Shown: piece after piece, positions 20,122-31,455 of the stretch
Layout: each line of letters begins with the position of its first letter
How positions within the stretch are numbered: position 1 is the stretch's first letter
Origin: an uncultured Hyphomicrobiales bacterium
GTDB taxonomy: Bacteria; Pseudomonadota; Alphaproteobacteria; Rhizobiales; Ancalomicrobiaceae
DNA: 64,000 nt
NCBI GenBank assembly: GCA_903930435.1
Contig: CAIYYN010000054.1
Span: 372,001-436,000, forward strand
Direction: 5' to 3'
Notes under the pieces: generated by a model
Databases searched by the model: none
Told to the model about the DNA's origin: nothing
Seen by the model: the letters and a program-made list of their open reading frames with translations, nothing else
Program-made: the position numbers and the translations under genes

Positions 20122-20575
20122 GTGTGGTCGGTCGAAGACGGTAATTCCTGCCACCAAACGTCGAAACTAGCGCATTTAGACGAAGGTCCGCGCTGGAGAG
20201 TGATGGTCGGGTTGGGGTCGTCCAACTCGGCCTCGTAGGTCTGGTACCCTGGCTTCGAGACGCACCAGTGCCAATTATAGAAATCTGCCCCGTGAATTGC
20301 GAGCACTTCAACCCGCAAGTCATGCTCACTTGAGAACTCGGCCATGCCGTTGCTCGCGGTTGATTTGGTATTGCGGCCTTTTTCACGAAAATGTGGATTC
20401 GCATACGCGATCAAAGTGACATCTGCCCCTTCGATAGGCGCACCTTGATCATCAATGATGTCATGCGTGCCGCCGGCTGCGTGGTCTTCACCACGGGATA
20501 TGGGACAGGAACACATCCACCCAACACAAAGGCAGTCGTGATGAATCCTAGGGCGTGAATTCGGAGCGATGTCAT
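20085..20575 (-). pseudogene. Frameshifted lipoprotein with carboxypeptidase-regulatory-like domain
   Basis: From ATG 20575 the minus strand reads MTSLRIHALGFITTAFVLGG then C, a clear signal peptide with lipobox LGGC, and continues as VPVPYPVVKTTQPA before a stop at 20411-20413 (54 aa). In another frame, from about 20474, it reads GGTHDIIDDQGAPIEGADV and on through YNWHWCVSKPGYQTYEAEL to the stop at 20085. This second part looks like a carboxypeptidase-regulatory-like beta domain (DDQGAPIEGADVTL). The two halves make one sensible lipoprotein if a one-base shift is corrected near 20470-20480, inside GC-rich sequence. Either the gene is broken or the base calls carry an indel. A fitting promoter lies at 20646-20674. 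Confidence 0.7.
20100..20118. terminator. Perfect hairpin at the convergent gene ends
   Basis: CCCCCGCTT and AAGCGGGGG form a 9-bp inverted repeat around a single central C (in RNA, eight pairs and a 3-nt loop). It covers the last codons of the epimerase-like gene and the 3' end of the convergent lipoprotein gene, so it could stop transcripts from both sides; there is no T-run. Confidence 0.45.
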
Positions 20576-20897
20576 CACAGCAGGTCCAGACGGATGTCAG
20601 GGGATCGGTGCGATCGCGGATGCAATCAGCGCGCATAAGTTGTATAATATCAATTAACGCCTAAATTATGTCAGGGATTTTCTCATTCGTCTGGCAAGAT
20701 TGGCTGTGTTGGCTATTCTCGCGGTGAACGCCAACACAAGTTCTGTCAGCTTTCAGCCAATAAAATTGAGTGAGTCGGATCCAACAAATCTGATGGATGT
20801 CGACAGATCGGCCCGGACAACACCGGACATCACATATCCAAATATTGTGATTTTCTGCTGTTTTGCGGATTACAGCAATCATCTCTGAAGGGTGAGA
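20576..20897. other. Intergenic region upstream of the lipoprotein gene
   Basis: About 320 bases, AT-richer than the surroundings, between tRNA-Leu and the lipoprotein gene, both on the minus strand. Apart from the promoter at 20646-20674 I see no gene; open frames here are short and lack ribosome binding sites. Confidence 0.5.
20646..20674 (-). promoter_or_regulatory. Sigma70-type promoter of the lipoprotein gene
   Basis: On the minus strand CTGACA (5 of 6 to the -35 consensus) and GATATT (4 of 6 to -10) are separated by exactly 17 bases, about 70 bases upstream of the lipoprotein ATG at 20575. Confidence 0.5.
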
Positions 20898-20982
20898 TGG
20901 TGCCCAGGAAAGGACTCGAACCTTCACGTCTCGCGACGCTAGCACCTGAAGCTAGTGCGTCTACCAATTCCGCCACCTGGGC
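20898..20982 (-). tRNA. tRNA-Leu(CAG)
   Basis: The minus strand reads GCCCAGGTGGCGGAATTGG at the 5' end and TTCGAGTCC then TTTCCTGGGCACCA at the 3' end, giving a perfect 7-bp acceptor stem and an encoded CCA. The anticodon stem CTAGC/GCTAG closes the loop TTCAGGT, anticodon CAG. The D-loop and long variable arm are those of a class II leucine tRNA. The length is 85 nt with CCA. Confidence 0.96.
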
Positions 20983-20993
20983 AACGGCGGCGA

Positions 20994-21022
20994 CGATTAC
21001 GGGTTCATGACAGTCTTGTCAA
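20994..21022 (-). promoter_or_regulatory. Promoter of tRNA-Leu
   Basis: A perfect TTGACA -35 box (21017-21022 on the minus strand) is 17 bases from TAATCG at 20994-20999, a weak -10; this places the start about 5 bases before the tRNA 5' end. Confidence 0.5.
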
Positions 21023-21159
21023 TCGCTTCATGTCGTTTCATGTGGAATAAATGTGAAACACTCTCAAAGCCCGCTCGCACGCCGGTGCGGCGGATCGGTC
21101 AAATGGCGGCGCAAATCGACGCGCACGACGATTTGCGGAACGGTTCTCGGCCCCAAGCG

Positions 21160-21188
21160 TTGACTTGCGGCGTCCACACCCGTATAAG
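21160..21188 (+). promoter_or_regulatory. Promoter of the rpmH-rnpA-yidC operon
   Basis: TTGACT (21160-21165) and TATAAG (21183-21188) are separated by 17 bases, close to the sigma70 consensus. The start site would lie near 21195, about 190 bases before rpmH. Confidence 0.75.
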
Positions 21189-21385
21189 CCCGCGACCGGG
21201 ACGTCAGTCATCCGGACGCGATGATGCGCGATTGATGCCTTGTGACAGGCAGAAGCGCCATCCTTCCAGCCAATATCTGAAATCAGTCAAGGATTTCACG
21301 GATAGGAACTGGTCGGTGCGCCCGCTGGCCGATGCCACTCCAGACACTCAAATCAAGAGGGCCGCTTGACCTGCGGCTTTGATGC

Positions 21386-21520
21386 ATGAAACGGACTTAC
21401 CAGCCTTCCAAGCTCGTGCGCAAGCGTCGCCACGGTTTCCGCGCTCGTACCCAGACCGTCGGCGGACGTCTCGTCCTGTCGCGTCGTCGTGCGCGTGGCC
21501 GCAAGCGTCTCTCGGCCTGA
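21386..21520 (+). CDS. rpmH: 50S ribosomal protein L34, 44 aa
   Basis: The 44-codon frame begins [18 protein letters not shown], continues [17 protein letters not shown] and ends ARGRKRLSA, a complete canonical L34. It is rich in Arg and Lys, as expected for this small rRNA-binding protein of the large subunit. It is the first gene of the conserved rpmH-rnpA-yidC-yihA cluster and has a strong promoter at 21160-21188. Confidence 0.98.
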   Translation: MKRTYQPSKLVRKRRHGFRARTQTVGGRLVLSRRRARGRKRLSA

Positions 21521-21588
21521 TACGGGAGCTGACCGGGACGTGTGCGACGGGCGATGTGCCTGACGCGTCTTTCCGGTGACAGCAGTCG

Positions 21589-21963
21589 ATGGACAGATTG
21601 ACAAAACGCGCTGAGTTTCTGGCCGTCGCCCGAGGGGTGCGGTCGGCTCGGCGCGGCTTCGTTTTGCAGGCTGCCAAGGTTGTCGAGGCCGTCGATCCAC
21701 GATGCGGCTTCACGGTGACCAAGAAGGTTGGCAATGCCGTCGTCCGCAATCGTATTCGTCGCCGGTTGAAGGAAGTCGTGCGTTTGTCGACAGATGGTCT
21801 GCCGCTGGCAGGGACCAATTATGTCCTTGTCGGGCGTCAGGAAGCGCTTGGACTGCCGTTCGAGGACCTGAAGGCTGATCTGAAGGGTGCCTTCGCCCAT
21901 GTGAATGGGCGGGTTGCCCGACCGGGCGCAACTGGCCAGCAGCAGCGGCTGAAATCCCATTGA
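21589..21963 (+). CDS. rnpA: Ribonuclease P protein component, 124 aa
   Basis: RnpA is the protein subunit of RNase P, which trims the 5' leader of pre-tRNAs. The N-terminus MDRLTKRAEFLAVARGVRS and the RNR box region GFTVTKKVGNAVVRNRIRRR, followed by LKEVVRL, identify it. It follows rpmH by 68 bases. No yidD is present between it and yidC. Confidence 0.97.
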   Translation: MDRLTKRAEFLAVARGVRSARRGFVLQAAKVVEAVDPRCGFTVTKKVGNAVVRNRIRRRLKEVVRLSTDGLPLAGTNYVLVGRQEALGLPFEDLKADLKGAFAHVNGRVARPGATGQQQRLKSH

Positions 21964-22026
21964 CCGATATGTCGAAACGATCTTCTGGCGGGCAATTGCC
22001 AACCATACCAGTACTGGACGGGTAAC

Positions 22027-23856
22027 ATGAGCGGCAATCGGAACTATATCGTGGCGATCGCCCTCTCGCTGGCGGTTCTCTTCGGGTGGCAGTATTTCAT
22101 CGCCGCTCCGCAACTGGAAATCCAGCGCAAGAAGGCCGAGGCCGAGCAATTGCTCAATCCGGCCGCACCCGCCGGTTCAACCGCCGGCACCAGCGTGACG
22201 TCAACGCCGTCCACCGGCTTGGCTGCCCTTCCTGCCAGCAATGGCGTCCCGGGTGCTGCCGGACCGGCACAGGACCGCGACACCGTGATTGCCTCCGGTC
22301 AGCGGATCAAGATCGAGACAGCCAGCTTCACCGGATCGGTCAACCTTGTCGGCGCGCGGCTCGACGATCTGTCGCTGAAGAATTATCACGAGACGATTGA
22401 TCCCAAGAGCGCGAACATCGTGCTGTTGTCGCCGGAAGGCACCCTTGGGCCGACCTACACGGAATTCGGCTGGATCCCGGACGCGGCAAGTCCCGTCAAG
22501 ATCCCGACCCGCGAGACGCTGTGGACCCTCGCCGGTGACGCCCAATTGTCGAAAGACCATCCTGTCACGCTGACCTACGATAACGGTGAAGGCTGGACCT
22601 TCAAGCGGACCTATGCCGTCGACGACAAATACATGTTCACGGTGACCGACGAAGCGTCGGATGTCTCCGGCAAGGCCGCGAGCCTGACGCCGTTCTCGGC
22701 GGTCCATCGCGACGGCACACCGAAGGTAGGCGGCAACTGGCTCGTACACGAAGGTCTGATCGGGGTGCTCGGCAACGACAGCCTGAAAGAACAGAAGATC
22801 AACTATAAAGATCTGAAAGACAAACGCCGGGACGAACAGCCAAAGACCACGGGCGGCTGGGCCGGGTTCGTCGACAAATATTGGGCGACAGTTCTGGTTC
22901 CCGCCAGTTCAAAGCCGCAGCAGCCGATCTTTGCCTCCTCCGCGGTCGGGACGATCGATACCTACCAGAGCTACATGATCGGCGAGCCGCAGGCGCTCAG
23001 CCCCGGCGCAACAGCGACAGTCGAAACGCGGCTGTTTGCAGGTGCCAAGGAAGTTCAGACGATCAACGCTTATCAGGATGCGCTGAAGATCGACAAGTTC
23101 AACCTGATGATCGACTGGGGCTGGTTCTGGTTCCTGACGCAGCCGATGTTCTTCGCGATTGATTTCTTCTACACGCTGACCGGCAATTTCGGCATCGCCA
23201 TCTTGCTGACGACGGTGATTTTGAAGGTGGCGTTCTTCCCGCTTGCCAACAAATCCTACGACAGCATGAGCAAGATGAAGAAGCTGCAGCCGGAAATGAA
23301 AGAGATCCAGGCGCGGTTCCCGGACGACAAGCCCAAGCAGCAGCAAGCCACCATGGAACTCTACAAGCGAGAGAAGATCAATCCGGTCGCCGGGTGTCTT
23401 CCGGTCCTGTTGCAGATCCCGGTGTTCTTCTCGCTTTACAAGGTGTTGTTCATCACCATCGAAATGCGCCATGCGCCGTTCTATGGCTGGATCCACGACT
23501 TGGCCGCGCCCGATCCGACGTCGCTGTTCAATCTCTTCGGACTCATCCCGTTCACGCCGCCACAGGCCCTGATGATCGGCGTCTGGCCGCTGATCATGGG
23601 CGTCACGATGTTTGTGCAGATGAAGCTCAATCCCGCGCCGCCGGATCCGACACAAAAGCTCATGTTCGACTGGATGCCGCTGATCTTCACCTTCACGCTG
23701 TCGTCGTTCCCGGCAGGTCTCGTGATTTACTGGGCCTGGAACAATTCGCTCTCCATTGCCCAGCAGACAATCATCATGAAGAAGAACGGCGTGAAGATCG
23801 AGTTGTGGGATAACGTCCGGGATATGTTCGCCTTCCTGAACCGGCGAAAGACATGA
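22027..23856 (+). CDS. yidC: Membrane protein insertase YidC, 609 aa
   Basis: YidC inserts and folds inner membrane proteins, alone or with SecYEG. A first membrane helix is at residues 6-25 ([19 protein letters not shown]). A periplasmic beta-sandwich domain runs to about residue 350 and the conserved insertase core (about 360-595) has the hydrophobic helices [20 protein letters not shown] and [20 protein letters not shown], a cytoplasmic hairpin with [20 protein letters not shown], and [20 protein letters not shown]. The length is normal for Gram-negative YidC. Its stop overlaps the yihA start in an ATGA. Confidence 0.98.
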   Translation: MSGNRNYIVAIALSLAVLFGWQYFIAAPQLEIQRKKAEAEQLLNPAAPAGSTAGTSVTSTPSTGLAALPASNGVPGAAGPAQDRDTVIASGQRIKIETASFTGSVNLVGARLDDLSLKNYHETIDPKSANIVLLSPEGTLGPTYTEFGWIPDAASPVKIPTRETLWTLAGDAQLSKDHPVTLTYDNGEGWTFKRTYAVDDKYMFTVTDEASDVSGKAASLTPFSAVHRDGTPKVGGNWLVHEGLIGVLGNDSLKEQKINYKDLKDKRRDEQPKTTGGWAGFVDKYWATVLVPASSKPQQPIFASSAVGTIDTYQSYMIGEPQALSPGATATVETRLFAGAKEVQTINAYQDALKIDKFNLMIDWGWFWFLTQPMFFAIDFFYTLTGNFGIAILLTTVILKVAFFPLANKSYDSMSKMKKLQPEMKEIQARFPDDKPKQQQATMELYKREKINPVAGCLPVLLQIPVFFSLYKVLFITIEMRHAPFYGWIHDLAAPDPTSLFNLFGLIPFTPPQALMIGVWPLIMGVTMFVQMKLNPAPPDPTQKLMFDWMPLIFTFTLSSFPAGLVIYWAWNNSLSIAQQTIIMKKNGVKIELWDNVRDMFAFLNRRKT

Positions 23857-24596
23857 CCGATCCGGAGTTCCCTGGTTTTGACGCCCAGGACACCGCCGCA
23901 GCTGATGAAGCGCGGCGGCTCTTGTTTGCGCGTCCCTGGACATTTCGAACCGGCGTTGTTGCCATGACGGGGTTGCCGCCGGCCACGGGCGCGGAAGTGG
24001 CCTTCGCCGGGCGCTCGAATGTCGGCAAATCCAGCCTGATCAATGCCATCCTGGGTCAGGACGGGTTAGCCCGGACGTCGAATACGCCGGGACGGACGCA
24101 AGAACTGAATTTCTTCGTGCCCTCGGCCCGTGTCGAAAAACTGGCAAAGGGCGTGAAGCCGTCGGCGTCAAAGAAACTGCCACCAGACATGGAGGCCGGC
24201 ATCTCTCTGGTGGATATGCCCGGCTATGGCTTTGCCCAGGCACCGCTGGCGGATGTCGAGAACTGGACGCGACTCGTATTCGATTACTTGCGCGGGCGTG
24301 GCAATTTGCGTCGTGTCTATGTGCTGATCGATGCCCGTCACGGATTGAAGCCCAATGATCTCGAAGTGCTCGATCTGCTCGACCAGACAGCCGTCAGTTA
24401 TCAGATTGTCCTGACCAAGGCCGACAAGCTCGGCAAGACCCTGGAAGCGGCAGGGTTAAAGGCCGTGACAGACGCGACTGCCGACGCGATTCGGCGCAGG
24501 CCAGCGGCCCACCCGGTCATAATTGCAACATCCAGCGAAAAAGGCTGGGGCATAGAAGCCATGCAGGCTGAAATTGCCGCATTTGTGATGTCGTGA
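23853..24596 (+). CDS. yihA: Ribosome biogenesis GTP-binding protein YihA/YsxC (EngB), 247 aa
   Basis: A small GTPase needed for late assembly of the 50S subunit. G1 is [17 protein letters not shown], the threonine switch region has [13 protein letters not shown]3 is DMPGYGFA and G4 is [15 protein letters not shown] is the G5 region. An insertion of about 20 residues between G2 and G3 ([20 protein letters not shown]) is typical of Hyphomicrobiales proteins. It overlaps yidC by four bases, so the two are translationally coupled. The argB gene that often follows is absent here. Confidence 0.95.
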   Translation: MTDPEFPGFDAQDTAAADEARRLLFARPWTFRTGVVAMTGLPPATGAEVAFAGRSNVGKSSLINAILGQDGLARTSNTPGRTQELNFFVPSARVEKLAKGVKPSASKKLPPDMEAGISLVDMPGYGFAQAPLADVENWTRLVFDYLRGRGNLRRVYVLIDARHGLKPNDLEVLDLLDQTAVSYQIVLTKADKLGKTLEAAGLKAVTDATADAIRRRPAAHPVIIATSSEKGWGIEAMQAEIAAFVMS

Positions 24597-24662
24597 TGGT
24601 GGCTTAACTGTCGTATTGGTTTATGAGAATTAAACGCTCGATTCACTGCGGGGACTTGGTTT

Positions 24663-25346
24663 ATGAACGACGATACGACTCTTGACATTTCCAGACTCGG
24701 ACGCCGCGCGTTTTGTGCGGGCCTGCCGTTGTTGCTTGCTGCTTGCGCCGGAGACCGCATGGGTCAAAACGGCACCTTGAGCTTCGCTGATCAGAATGTG
24801 GCGAATTACGGTCCGCTTGACAATGAGAAGTTCCCCGTACCTGCGCTTGATACGGCGAAGGTCAAGCCAGAGTGGCTGCGTCAGGTTGTCGATTATCACG
24901 GCCCCTACAAGCCGGGCATGATCGTTGTCGATCCCGGCGAAAAGCATCTCTATCTCGTCCAAGAGAACGGCAAGGCGCTGCGCTATGGCGTCGGCGTTGG
25001 TCGCGAGGGCTTCACCTGGTCCGGCGAGGCGGTCATCAAGCGCAAGGGCGTCTGGCCGACATGGACACCGCCGGTCGAGATGCAGGCGCGCGATCCGGAA
25101 TCACGCAAGTACGCTGGCGGCATGCCGGGCGGACTTGACAATCCGCTGGGTGCCCGCGCCCTCTATCTCTATCGCGGTGACGAAGATCTCGGATATCGCC
25201 TGCACGGCAACAATGCGCCAGAGACGATCGGCACGGCGGTGTCGTCGGGCTGCATCCGCATGTTCAACCACGACATTATTGATCTGTACAATCGGGTCCC
25301 CACGGGTACGCGCGTCGTCGTGTTGCCGACGGCAGGTTCCGTCTAA
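24663..25346 (+). CDS. L,D-transpeptidase (YkuD domain) lipoprotein, 227 aa
   Basis: The N-terminus has a twin arginine (GRRAFCAGLP) and a lipobox-like LLAAC (Cys near residue 28), suggesting a Tat-exported lipoprotein. The YkuD domain covers about residues 85-220 and ends with the catalytic motif: HGNNAPETIG and SSGCIRMFNHD, where the Cys of SGCIRM is the nucleophile. Such enzymes make 3-3 cross-links in peptidoglycan or attach proteins to it. The segment GLDNPLGARALYLYRG is also typical. It stands alone, followed by the hairpin at 25370-25395. Confidence 0.93.
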   Translation: MNDDTTLDISRLGRRAFCAGLPLLLAACAGDRMGQNGTLSFADQNVANYGPLDNEKFPVPALDTAKVKPEWLRQVVDYHGPYKPGMIVVDPGEKHLYLVQENGKALRYGVGVGREGFTWSGEAVIKRKGVWPTWTPPVEMQARDPESRKYAGGMPGGLDNPLGARALYLYRGDEDLGYRLHGNNAPETIGTAVSSGCIRMFNHDIIDLYNRVPTGTRVVVLPTAGSV

Positions 25347-25369
25347 GATTCGGCATAGACGTTCCTTTG

Positions 25370-25395
25370 AAAGGCGCGGGATCTCCCGCGCCTTT
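25370..25395 (+). terminator. Terminator-like hairpin after the L,D-transpeptidase
   Basis: AAAGGCGCGGGA pairs with TCCCGCGCCTTT (12 bp) around a 2-base centre. The T-run is short (CCTTTCGTCGTT) and the A-run on the other side mirrors it. Confidence 0.65.
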
Positions 25396-25486
25396 CGTCG
25401 TTAACGGGCATTTAAGTCTGTCTTCTCACTGGTCCTTAAGTCTTCACATGCAATAGTCGTCTGTGAACTTGGGCCAGGATTGGAAA

Positions 25487-26434
25487 ATGCCAGCAATTTC
25501 GGGTTATGAAGGCCTTGATATCGCGGTTTTAGTACCGTGTTACAATGAAGCGCTGACGATTGCCGATGTTGTCGCTGGCTTCCGCGCTGCGTTACCCGAA
25601 GCCAAGATCTGGGTTTTTGACAATAACTCGTCCGACGACACCGCCGCGATTGCTGCTCGAGCCGGTGCGCGCGTTGTCCGCGAGCGTCGCCAGGGCAAGG
25701 GCAACGTTGTCAGGCGCATGTTCGCCGATGTCGACGCCGATATTTACATCATGGCAGACGGTGACGGGACTTATGATCCGCAACAGGCACCGGAACTCGT
25801 CGAGAGGCTGATCGCCGAGCGCGCCGACATGGTGGTCGGTACAAGGCGCGGTGTCACCGAGGATGCGGGTCGTGAAGGCCACGCCTTTGGTAACAAACTC
25901 TTTAACCATATCTATGCGAACATCTTCGGCAAGGATTTCACGGACATCCTGTCGGGCTATCGCGCGTTCAGCCGGCGTTTTGTGAAAAGCTTTCCAGCGC
26001 TCTCCAACGGTTTCGAAATCGAGACCGAAATGAGCGTGCATGCCAGTCAGCTCAAAATGCCGACGGCGGAAATCGAACTCGACTATGGCCGCCGTCCCGA
26101 GGGGTCACAGTCGAAATTGTCCACCTTCAAGGATGGTTTCAAAATCCTGTTCATGATTGCGATGCTGATGAAAGAAACCCGTCCTGCTGCCTTCTTCGGC
26201 CTGCTCGCCAGCCTTCTTGGCTTAGTTTCGCTGGTCGTCGGGACGCCCGTCATTCACGAGTTTCTGGTAACAGGTCTCGTCCCGCGCCTACCCACCGCCG
26301 TTCTTGCGATGGGCCTGATGCTGATCGCGTTTCTCTTTGCCTGCTGCGGCCTGATCCTCGACAGTGTCGCCCGCGCCCGCGTCGAGCAAAAGCGCATGGT
26401 TTATCTGGCCCAACCGGGATTACGGGTGCAGTAA
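25487..26434 (+). CDS. Family 2 glycosyltransferase, DPM1/GtrB-like, 315 aa
   Basis: A GT-A fold transferase. The N-terminal strand IAVLVPCYNEALTIADVV and the DNNSSDDT segment bind the nucleotide sugar, and IMADGDGTYDP carries the metal-binding DxD. SGYRAFSRRFVKSFP and EIETEMSVHA are typical of dolichol-phosphate-mannose synthase-like proteins that load a sugar on a polyprenyl phosphate. Two C-terminal membrane helices (about residues 230-295) anchor it. The start was put at ATG 25487, which has AGGA 7 bases upstream; the in-frame GTG at 25463 would add eight residues. It converges on gyrB with a 20-base gap. Confidence 0.88.
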   Translation: MPAISGYEGLDIAVLVPCYNEALTIADVVAGFRAALPEAKIWVFDNNSSDDTAAIAARAGARVVRERRQGKGNVVRRMFADVDADIYIMADGDGTYDPQQAPELVERLIAERADMVVGTRRGVTEDAGREGHAFGNKLFNHIYANIFGKDFTDILSGYRAFSRRFVKSFPALSNGFEIETEMSVHASQLKMPTAEIELDYGRRPEGSQSKLSTFKDGFKILFMIAMLMKETRPAAFFGLLASLLGLVSLVVGTPVIHEFLVTGLVPRLPTAVLAMGLMLIAFLFACCGLILDSVARARVEQKRMVYLAQPGLRVQ

Positions 26435-26454
26435 GGCACCCGCTCCCACCGTCG

Positions 26455-28945
<2,491 letters not shown>

Positions 28946-29070
28946 GCGTCCGCATGAAAGCACTCGATTCTGGCCGAAAAAAGATCTCAAAATCAGCAAG
29001 TTACAGGCGGTCAAATCGGGTGGTCGAGGCAAGTCGTGTCACGGGCTTGTCACAAGGCCGGATAATACGG

Positions 29071-29123
29071 TTTTGGCGGGTTTACGAGGCTGACGAGAAC
29101 GAAGGAAATGACGAGCAGGAGGA
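29071..29123. repeat. 53-bp direct repeat, copy A
   Basis: Identical over 53 bases to 30494-30546. Copy B is the end of the DUF817 coding sequence; copy A therefore repeats about 17 codons of that gene without the rest. The two copies bracket 1370 bases with the AT-rich DUF2971 gene. Confidence 0.9.
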
Positions 29124-29187
29124 GGGTTTTGAGGAATTTCGAAGCCCGCGAATTTCGCTAATTCTTAAATTGTCGGCTGCTCAGTAG

Positions 29188-29220
29188 GTGACCTGCCAAC
29201 CGTGATCTTCGGCAGGTCAC
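29188..29220. other. 10-bp hairpin downstream of the DUF2971 gene
   Basis: GTGACCTGCC and GGCAGGTCAC form a perfect 10-bp stem with a 13-nt loop. It lies 33 bases beyond the DUF2971 stop on the minus strand. There is no T-run after it, so terminator function is only possible. Confidence 0.45.
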
Positions 29221-29252
29221 ACAAAAATTCGCGCCTTGGCGAAGTTTTTAAA

Positions 29253-30125
29253 TTACGCCCTGATTTCCTCGAAATCCAATCCGGAAAAGCCAGGCTTCTT
29301 CCTGGCCCTGTAGATTTTCGCGGTTGGAAATTTTTGACTGGTCTCAAAAACAATATCATCTGCGACAGTGTCAGACGCAACTAGGCCAACATATACTGCG
29401 TAGATAGAACCCTCTGGAACGGTTACACGATGAATTTTTTGTCGTGTTTCATCATTACTCCAAAGCATCCTCCATTCATTTTCTTTTTTCCAAACGTATG
29501 ACTTGATGCGTGCGGTCTGAGAGAAATAATTCGCAAGATCTGACCTCTCTTCGTCACCCCGCAATCCATCCATAAAAAAATCAAATAATATTCTTTTAGT
29601 AATTAATGGCGCGTCTTTTTTATACTCAATTTGTATCCAAGCTTGCTCAGGCGATAATTTAATTTTTTTATTATCCACGTGAACTGTCAATATATTCTCC
29701 GAAATCTTTACAGTATCGAACTCGATAGCGATACCGCGATGACCATTTCCGTAATGGCCCCACATATATAGATTATCGATTGGGTGTAATTTATTTAAAA
29801 CGGCACTACATGAAAATACAAACGTAGACTTCTTCATGTTGTCCAGATAGGTTTTCACTTTTGCAACTGATTGTTCCCAGTCATCCGTGGGCACAAGATC
29901 TTTGAATGCTGCAAGACTATTTGGGTGATGCTTTTTCACATAATCAAACATTAAATCATATTTGAAATCGAAGTCGGACTCAAAAAAGAAATAAGGATCA
30001 AATGGATCATTTAGTTTTGTTGCATGTATAAAACTGATGCTGCGGTGAGCGATAGCATCAAGAGCGTAGTCCGGGTTTCCATAAAATCTGACAACACGCT
30101 CTGGCAAGTCGCCCATCTTGGCCAT
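29253..30125 (-). CDS. DUF2971 domain protein, 290 aa, likely horizontally acquired
   Basis: The family is recognised by HRSISFIHATKLNDPFDPYFF near the N-terminus and LYMWGHYGNGHRGIAIEFD in the middle (the W/S-HY-x2-xHRG-xx-xFD signature), with WKKENEWRMLW further on. Its function is unknown; members are scattered, often near phage or defence genes. Base composition is far more AT-rich than in the neighbours (Asn, Lys, Ile and Phe-rich protein), and the gene lies between two copies of a 53-bp direct repeat, both signs of transfer. The start is put at ATG 30125, with GGGGTGA upstream; a TTG precedes it directly. Confidence 0.85.
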   Translation of the reverse strand: MAKMGDLPERVVRFYGNPDYALDAIAHRSISFIHATKLNDPFDPYFFFESDFDFKYDLMFDYVKKHHPNSLAAFKDLVPTDDWEQSVAKVKTYLDNMKKSTFVFSCSAVLNKLHPIDNLYMWGHYGNGHRGIAIEFDTVKISENILTVHVDNKKIKLSPEQAWIQIEYKKDAPLITKRILFDFFMDGLRGDEERSDLANYFSQTARIKSYVWKKENEWRMLWSNDETRQKIHRVTVPEGSIYAVYVGLVASDTVADDIVFETSQKFPTAKIYRARKKPGFSGLDFEEIRA

Positions 30126-30227
30126 CAAGTCACCCCAAATTTGCGGTTCGATACCGATTTTCCATTAAATCCAGTCTCGCCCTTGCCAAGCGGAACCGGA
30201 TCGCCCCATCAGAGGGACTCATTTAAA

Positions 30228-30404
30228 TCATGCCTTGGACTTAGCGATCTGCGGCGGTTCTTCGGCTTGCATGCGCGCGACGCTGGCACGAAGACGTTCA
30301 AGAACAGGATCGATGGGCACGGTCTGTCCAGCCGCTATCTGGGCCTCGCTGCGGTCGAGGCTCGCGGTGATGGTTTCAGAAGTGGATTTCAGAGTAAAAT
30401 TCAT
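30228..30404 (-). CDS. Small hypothetical protein, 58 aa, possibly antitoxin-like
   Basis: The frame begins MNFTLKSTSETITASLDRSE and continues AQIAAGQTVPIDPVLERLRA, then SVARMQAEEPPQIAKSKA. The pattern of a helix with A-GQTVP followed by a VLERLRASVARM helix recalls short antitoxins of type II toxin-antitoxin pairs, but no toxin gene is next to it. The frame extends upstream for 80 codons with an improbable Arg-rich translation, so the ATG at 30404 is the likelier start although no strong ribosome binding site is seen. It lies inside the segment bracketed by the direct repeat. Confidence 0.5.
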   Translation of the reverse strand: MNFTLKSTSETITASLDRSEAQIAAGQTVPIDPVLERLRASVARMQAEEPPQIAKSKA

Positions 30405-30475
30405 TCGGTGATCATACCACGGCAGTCGGCATCGCGTACAGATAAAGCTCAGGGTTTTACGAGAAAAAAGTGCAC

Positions 30476-31339
30476 CTAATGATGATCGGGCGATTTTGGC
30501 GGGTTTACGAGGCTGACGAGAACGAAGGAAATGACGAGCAGGAGGAACCAGCTGCCGAGCTTTGCGAGCGAGACGAGATGCCAGGCGGTCTGGCCGGGAT
30601 AGAGCCAGGTTCCGGTGTAGGTGCCGATATTCTCGGCGATCCACATGAAGATCGCAGTAAGAAATGCAGCAAGGATGAATGGCATCCGATGCCAGATGAC
30701 ATCAAGCCGATAGGAAATCGACACGCGACGAAACAACAGCGCCGTCCAGGCAAACAGCAGCCAGCGTAAATCCCAGACAAAATGATGCGTGAAGAAATTG
30801 ACATAGATCGCGACCGACAGGAGGATCGTCCATCCCAGTGCCGGGTAATTTGAAAAGCGCATATCGCAGATGCGGATCACGCGTGCCATGTAGGAGCCGA
30901 CTGCGGCATACATGAAGCCGGTAAACAGGGGGACGCCACCAATCCGGAAGAATGCCGCTTCAGGGTATGCCCATGAGCCCATATGTGTCTTGTACAGCTC
31001 CATCAGGGTGCCCACGACGTGGTAGACGAGGATGACCTTGGCTTCATCGAGGCTCTCCAGTCTGGTGACCAGAAAGAGTGCTTGTAACCCGATGGCCGCC
31101 AGAAACAGGGCGTCATAGCGGTGCAGCGGCCAGTCGGCATGCCAGACGAACCTGGTGACGATCAACATCGCCAACATGAGGCCGGCAAACAGGCAGGCCC
31201 ATGCCTGCTTCAGCCCGAACAGGATGAATTCGGCTAGGGGTGCGGGCAAACGTCTGAGCACCGCCCTGATGCGATGTCGCAGCGGATCGAGTAACCTGCC
31301 AACGGGATGATCGGGTGTGCCCAAGGGTGTGCCATGCAA
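30476..31339 (-). CDS. DUF817 family integral membrane protein, 287 aa
   Basis: A protein with about seven or eight hydrophobic helices. The conserved segments VGTLMELYKTHMGSWAYPE and GVPLFTGFMYAAVGSYMAR identify DUF817, whose function is unknown. The C-terminal half has WIAENIGTYTGTWLYPG and ends LVSLVNPPKSPDHH. The last 17 or so codons are duplicated 1.4 kb downstream as direct-repeat copy A. The gene stands alone, divergent from the MFS gene. Confidence 0.85.
   Translation of the reverse strand: MHGTPLGTPDHPVGRLLDPLRHRIRAVLRRLPAPLAEFILFGLKQAWACLFAGLMLAMLIVTRFVWHADWPLHRYDALFLAAIGLQALFLVTRLESLDEAKVILVYHVVGTLMELYKTHMGSWAYPEAAFFRIGGVPLFTGFMYAAVGSYMARVIRICDMRFSNYPALGWTILLSVAIYVNFFTHHFVWDLRWLLFAWTALLFRRVSISYRLDVIWHRMPFILAAFLTAIFMWIAENIGTYTGTWLYPGQTAWHLVSLAKLGSWFLLLVISFVLVSLVNPPKSPDHH
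30494..30546. repeat. 53-bp direct repeat, copy B (3' end of the DUF817 gene)
   Basis: Identical to 29071-29123. It encodes the last residues of the DUF817 protein (ISFVLVSLVNPPK region). The first mismatch outside the repeat occurs at once on both sides. Confidence 0.9.
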
Positions 31340-31455
31340 AATTCAGGGAATTCCTCCGCTCTTGCTTAGCTTAAAGATGAGTGAGGGTAATGGATCAAGT
31401 TCGACACGCTGGGATTTGTCACCAGATTTCTTCCCGCATAACGAGGCATTCGCGC

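Larger units (their letters stand above)
20983..21385. other. Divergent promoter region of tRNA-Leu and rpmH
   Basis: About 400 bases without a protein gene. The left end carries the tRNA-Leu promoter (20994-21022, minus) and the middle the rpmH promoter (21160-21188, plus), leaving an rpmH leader of nearly 200 bases. Confidence 0.6.

Noticed and set aside
20465-20485. Programmed frameshift in the lipoprotein gene
   Set aside because: No slippery heptamer, downstream pseudoknot or internal Shine-Dalgarno stimulator is visible; a mutation or base-call error is simpler.
30228-30644. A 138-codon version of the small gene at 30228-30404
   Set aside because: The first 80 codons run opposite the DUF817 gene end and give an Arg-rich, unlikely protein; the internal ATG at 30404 gives a compact product.
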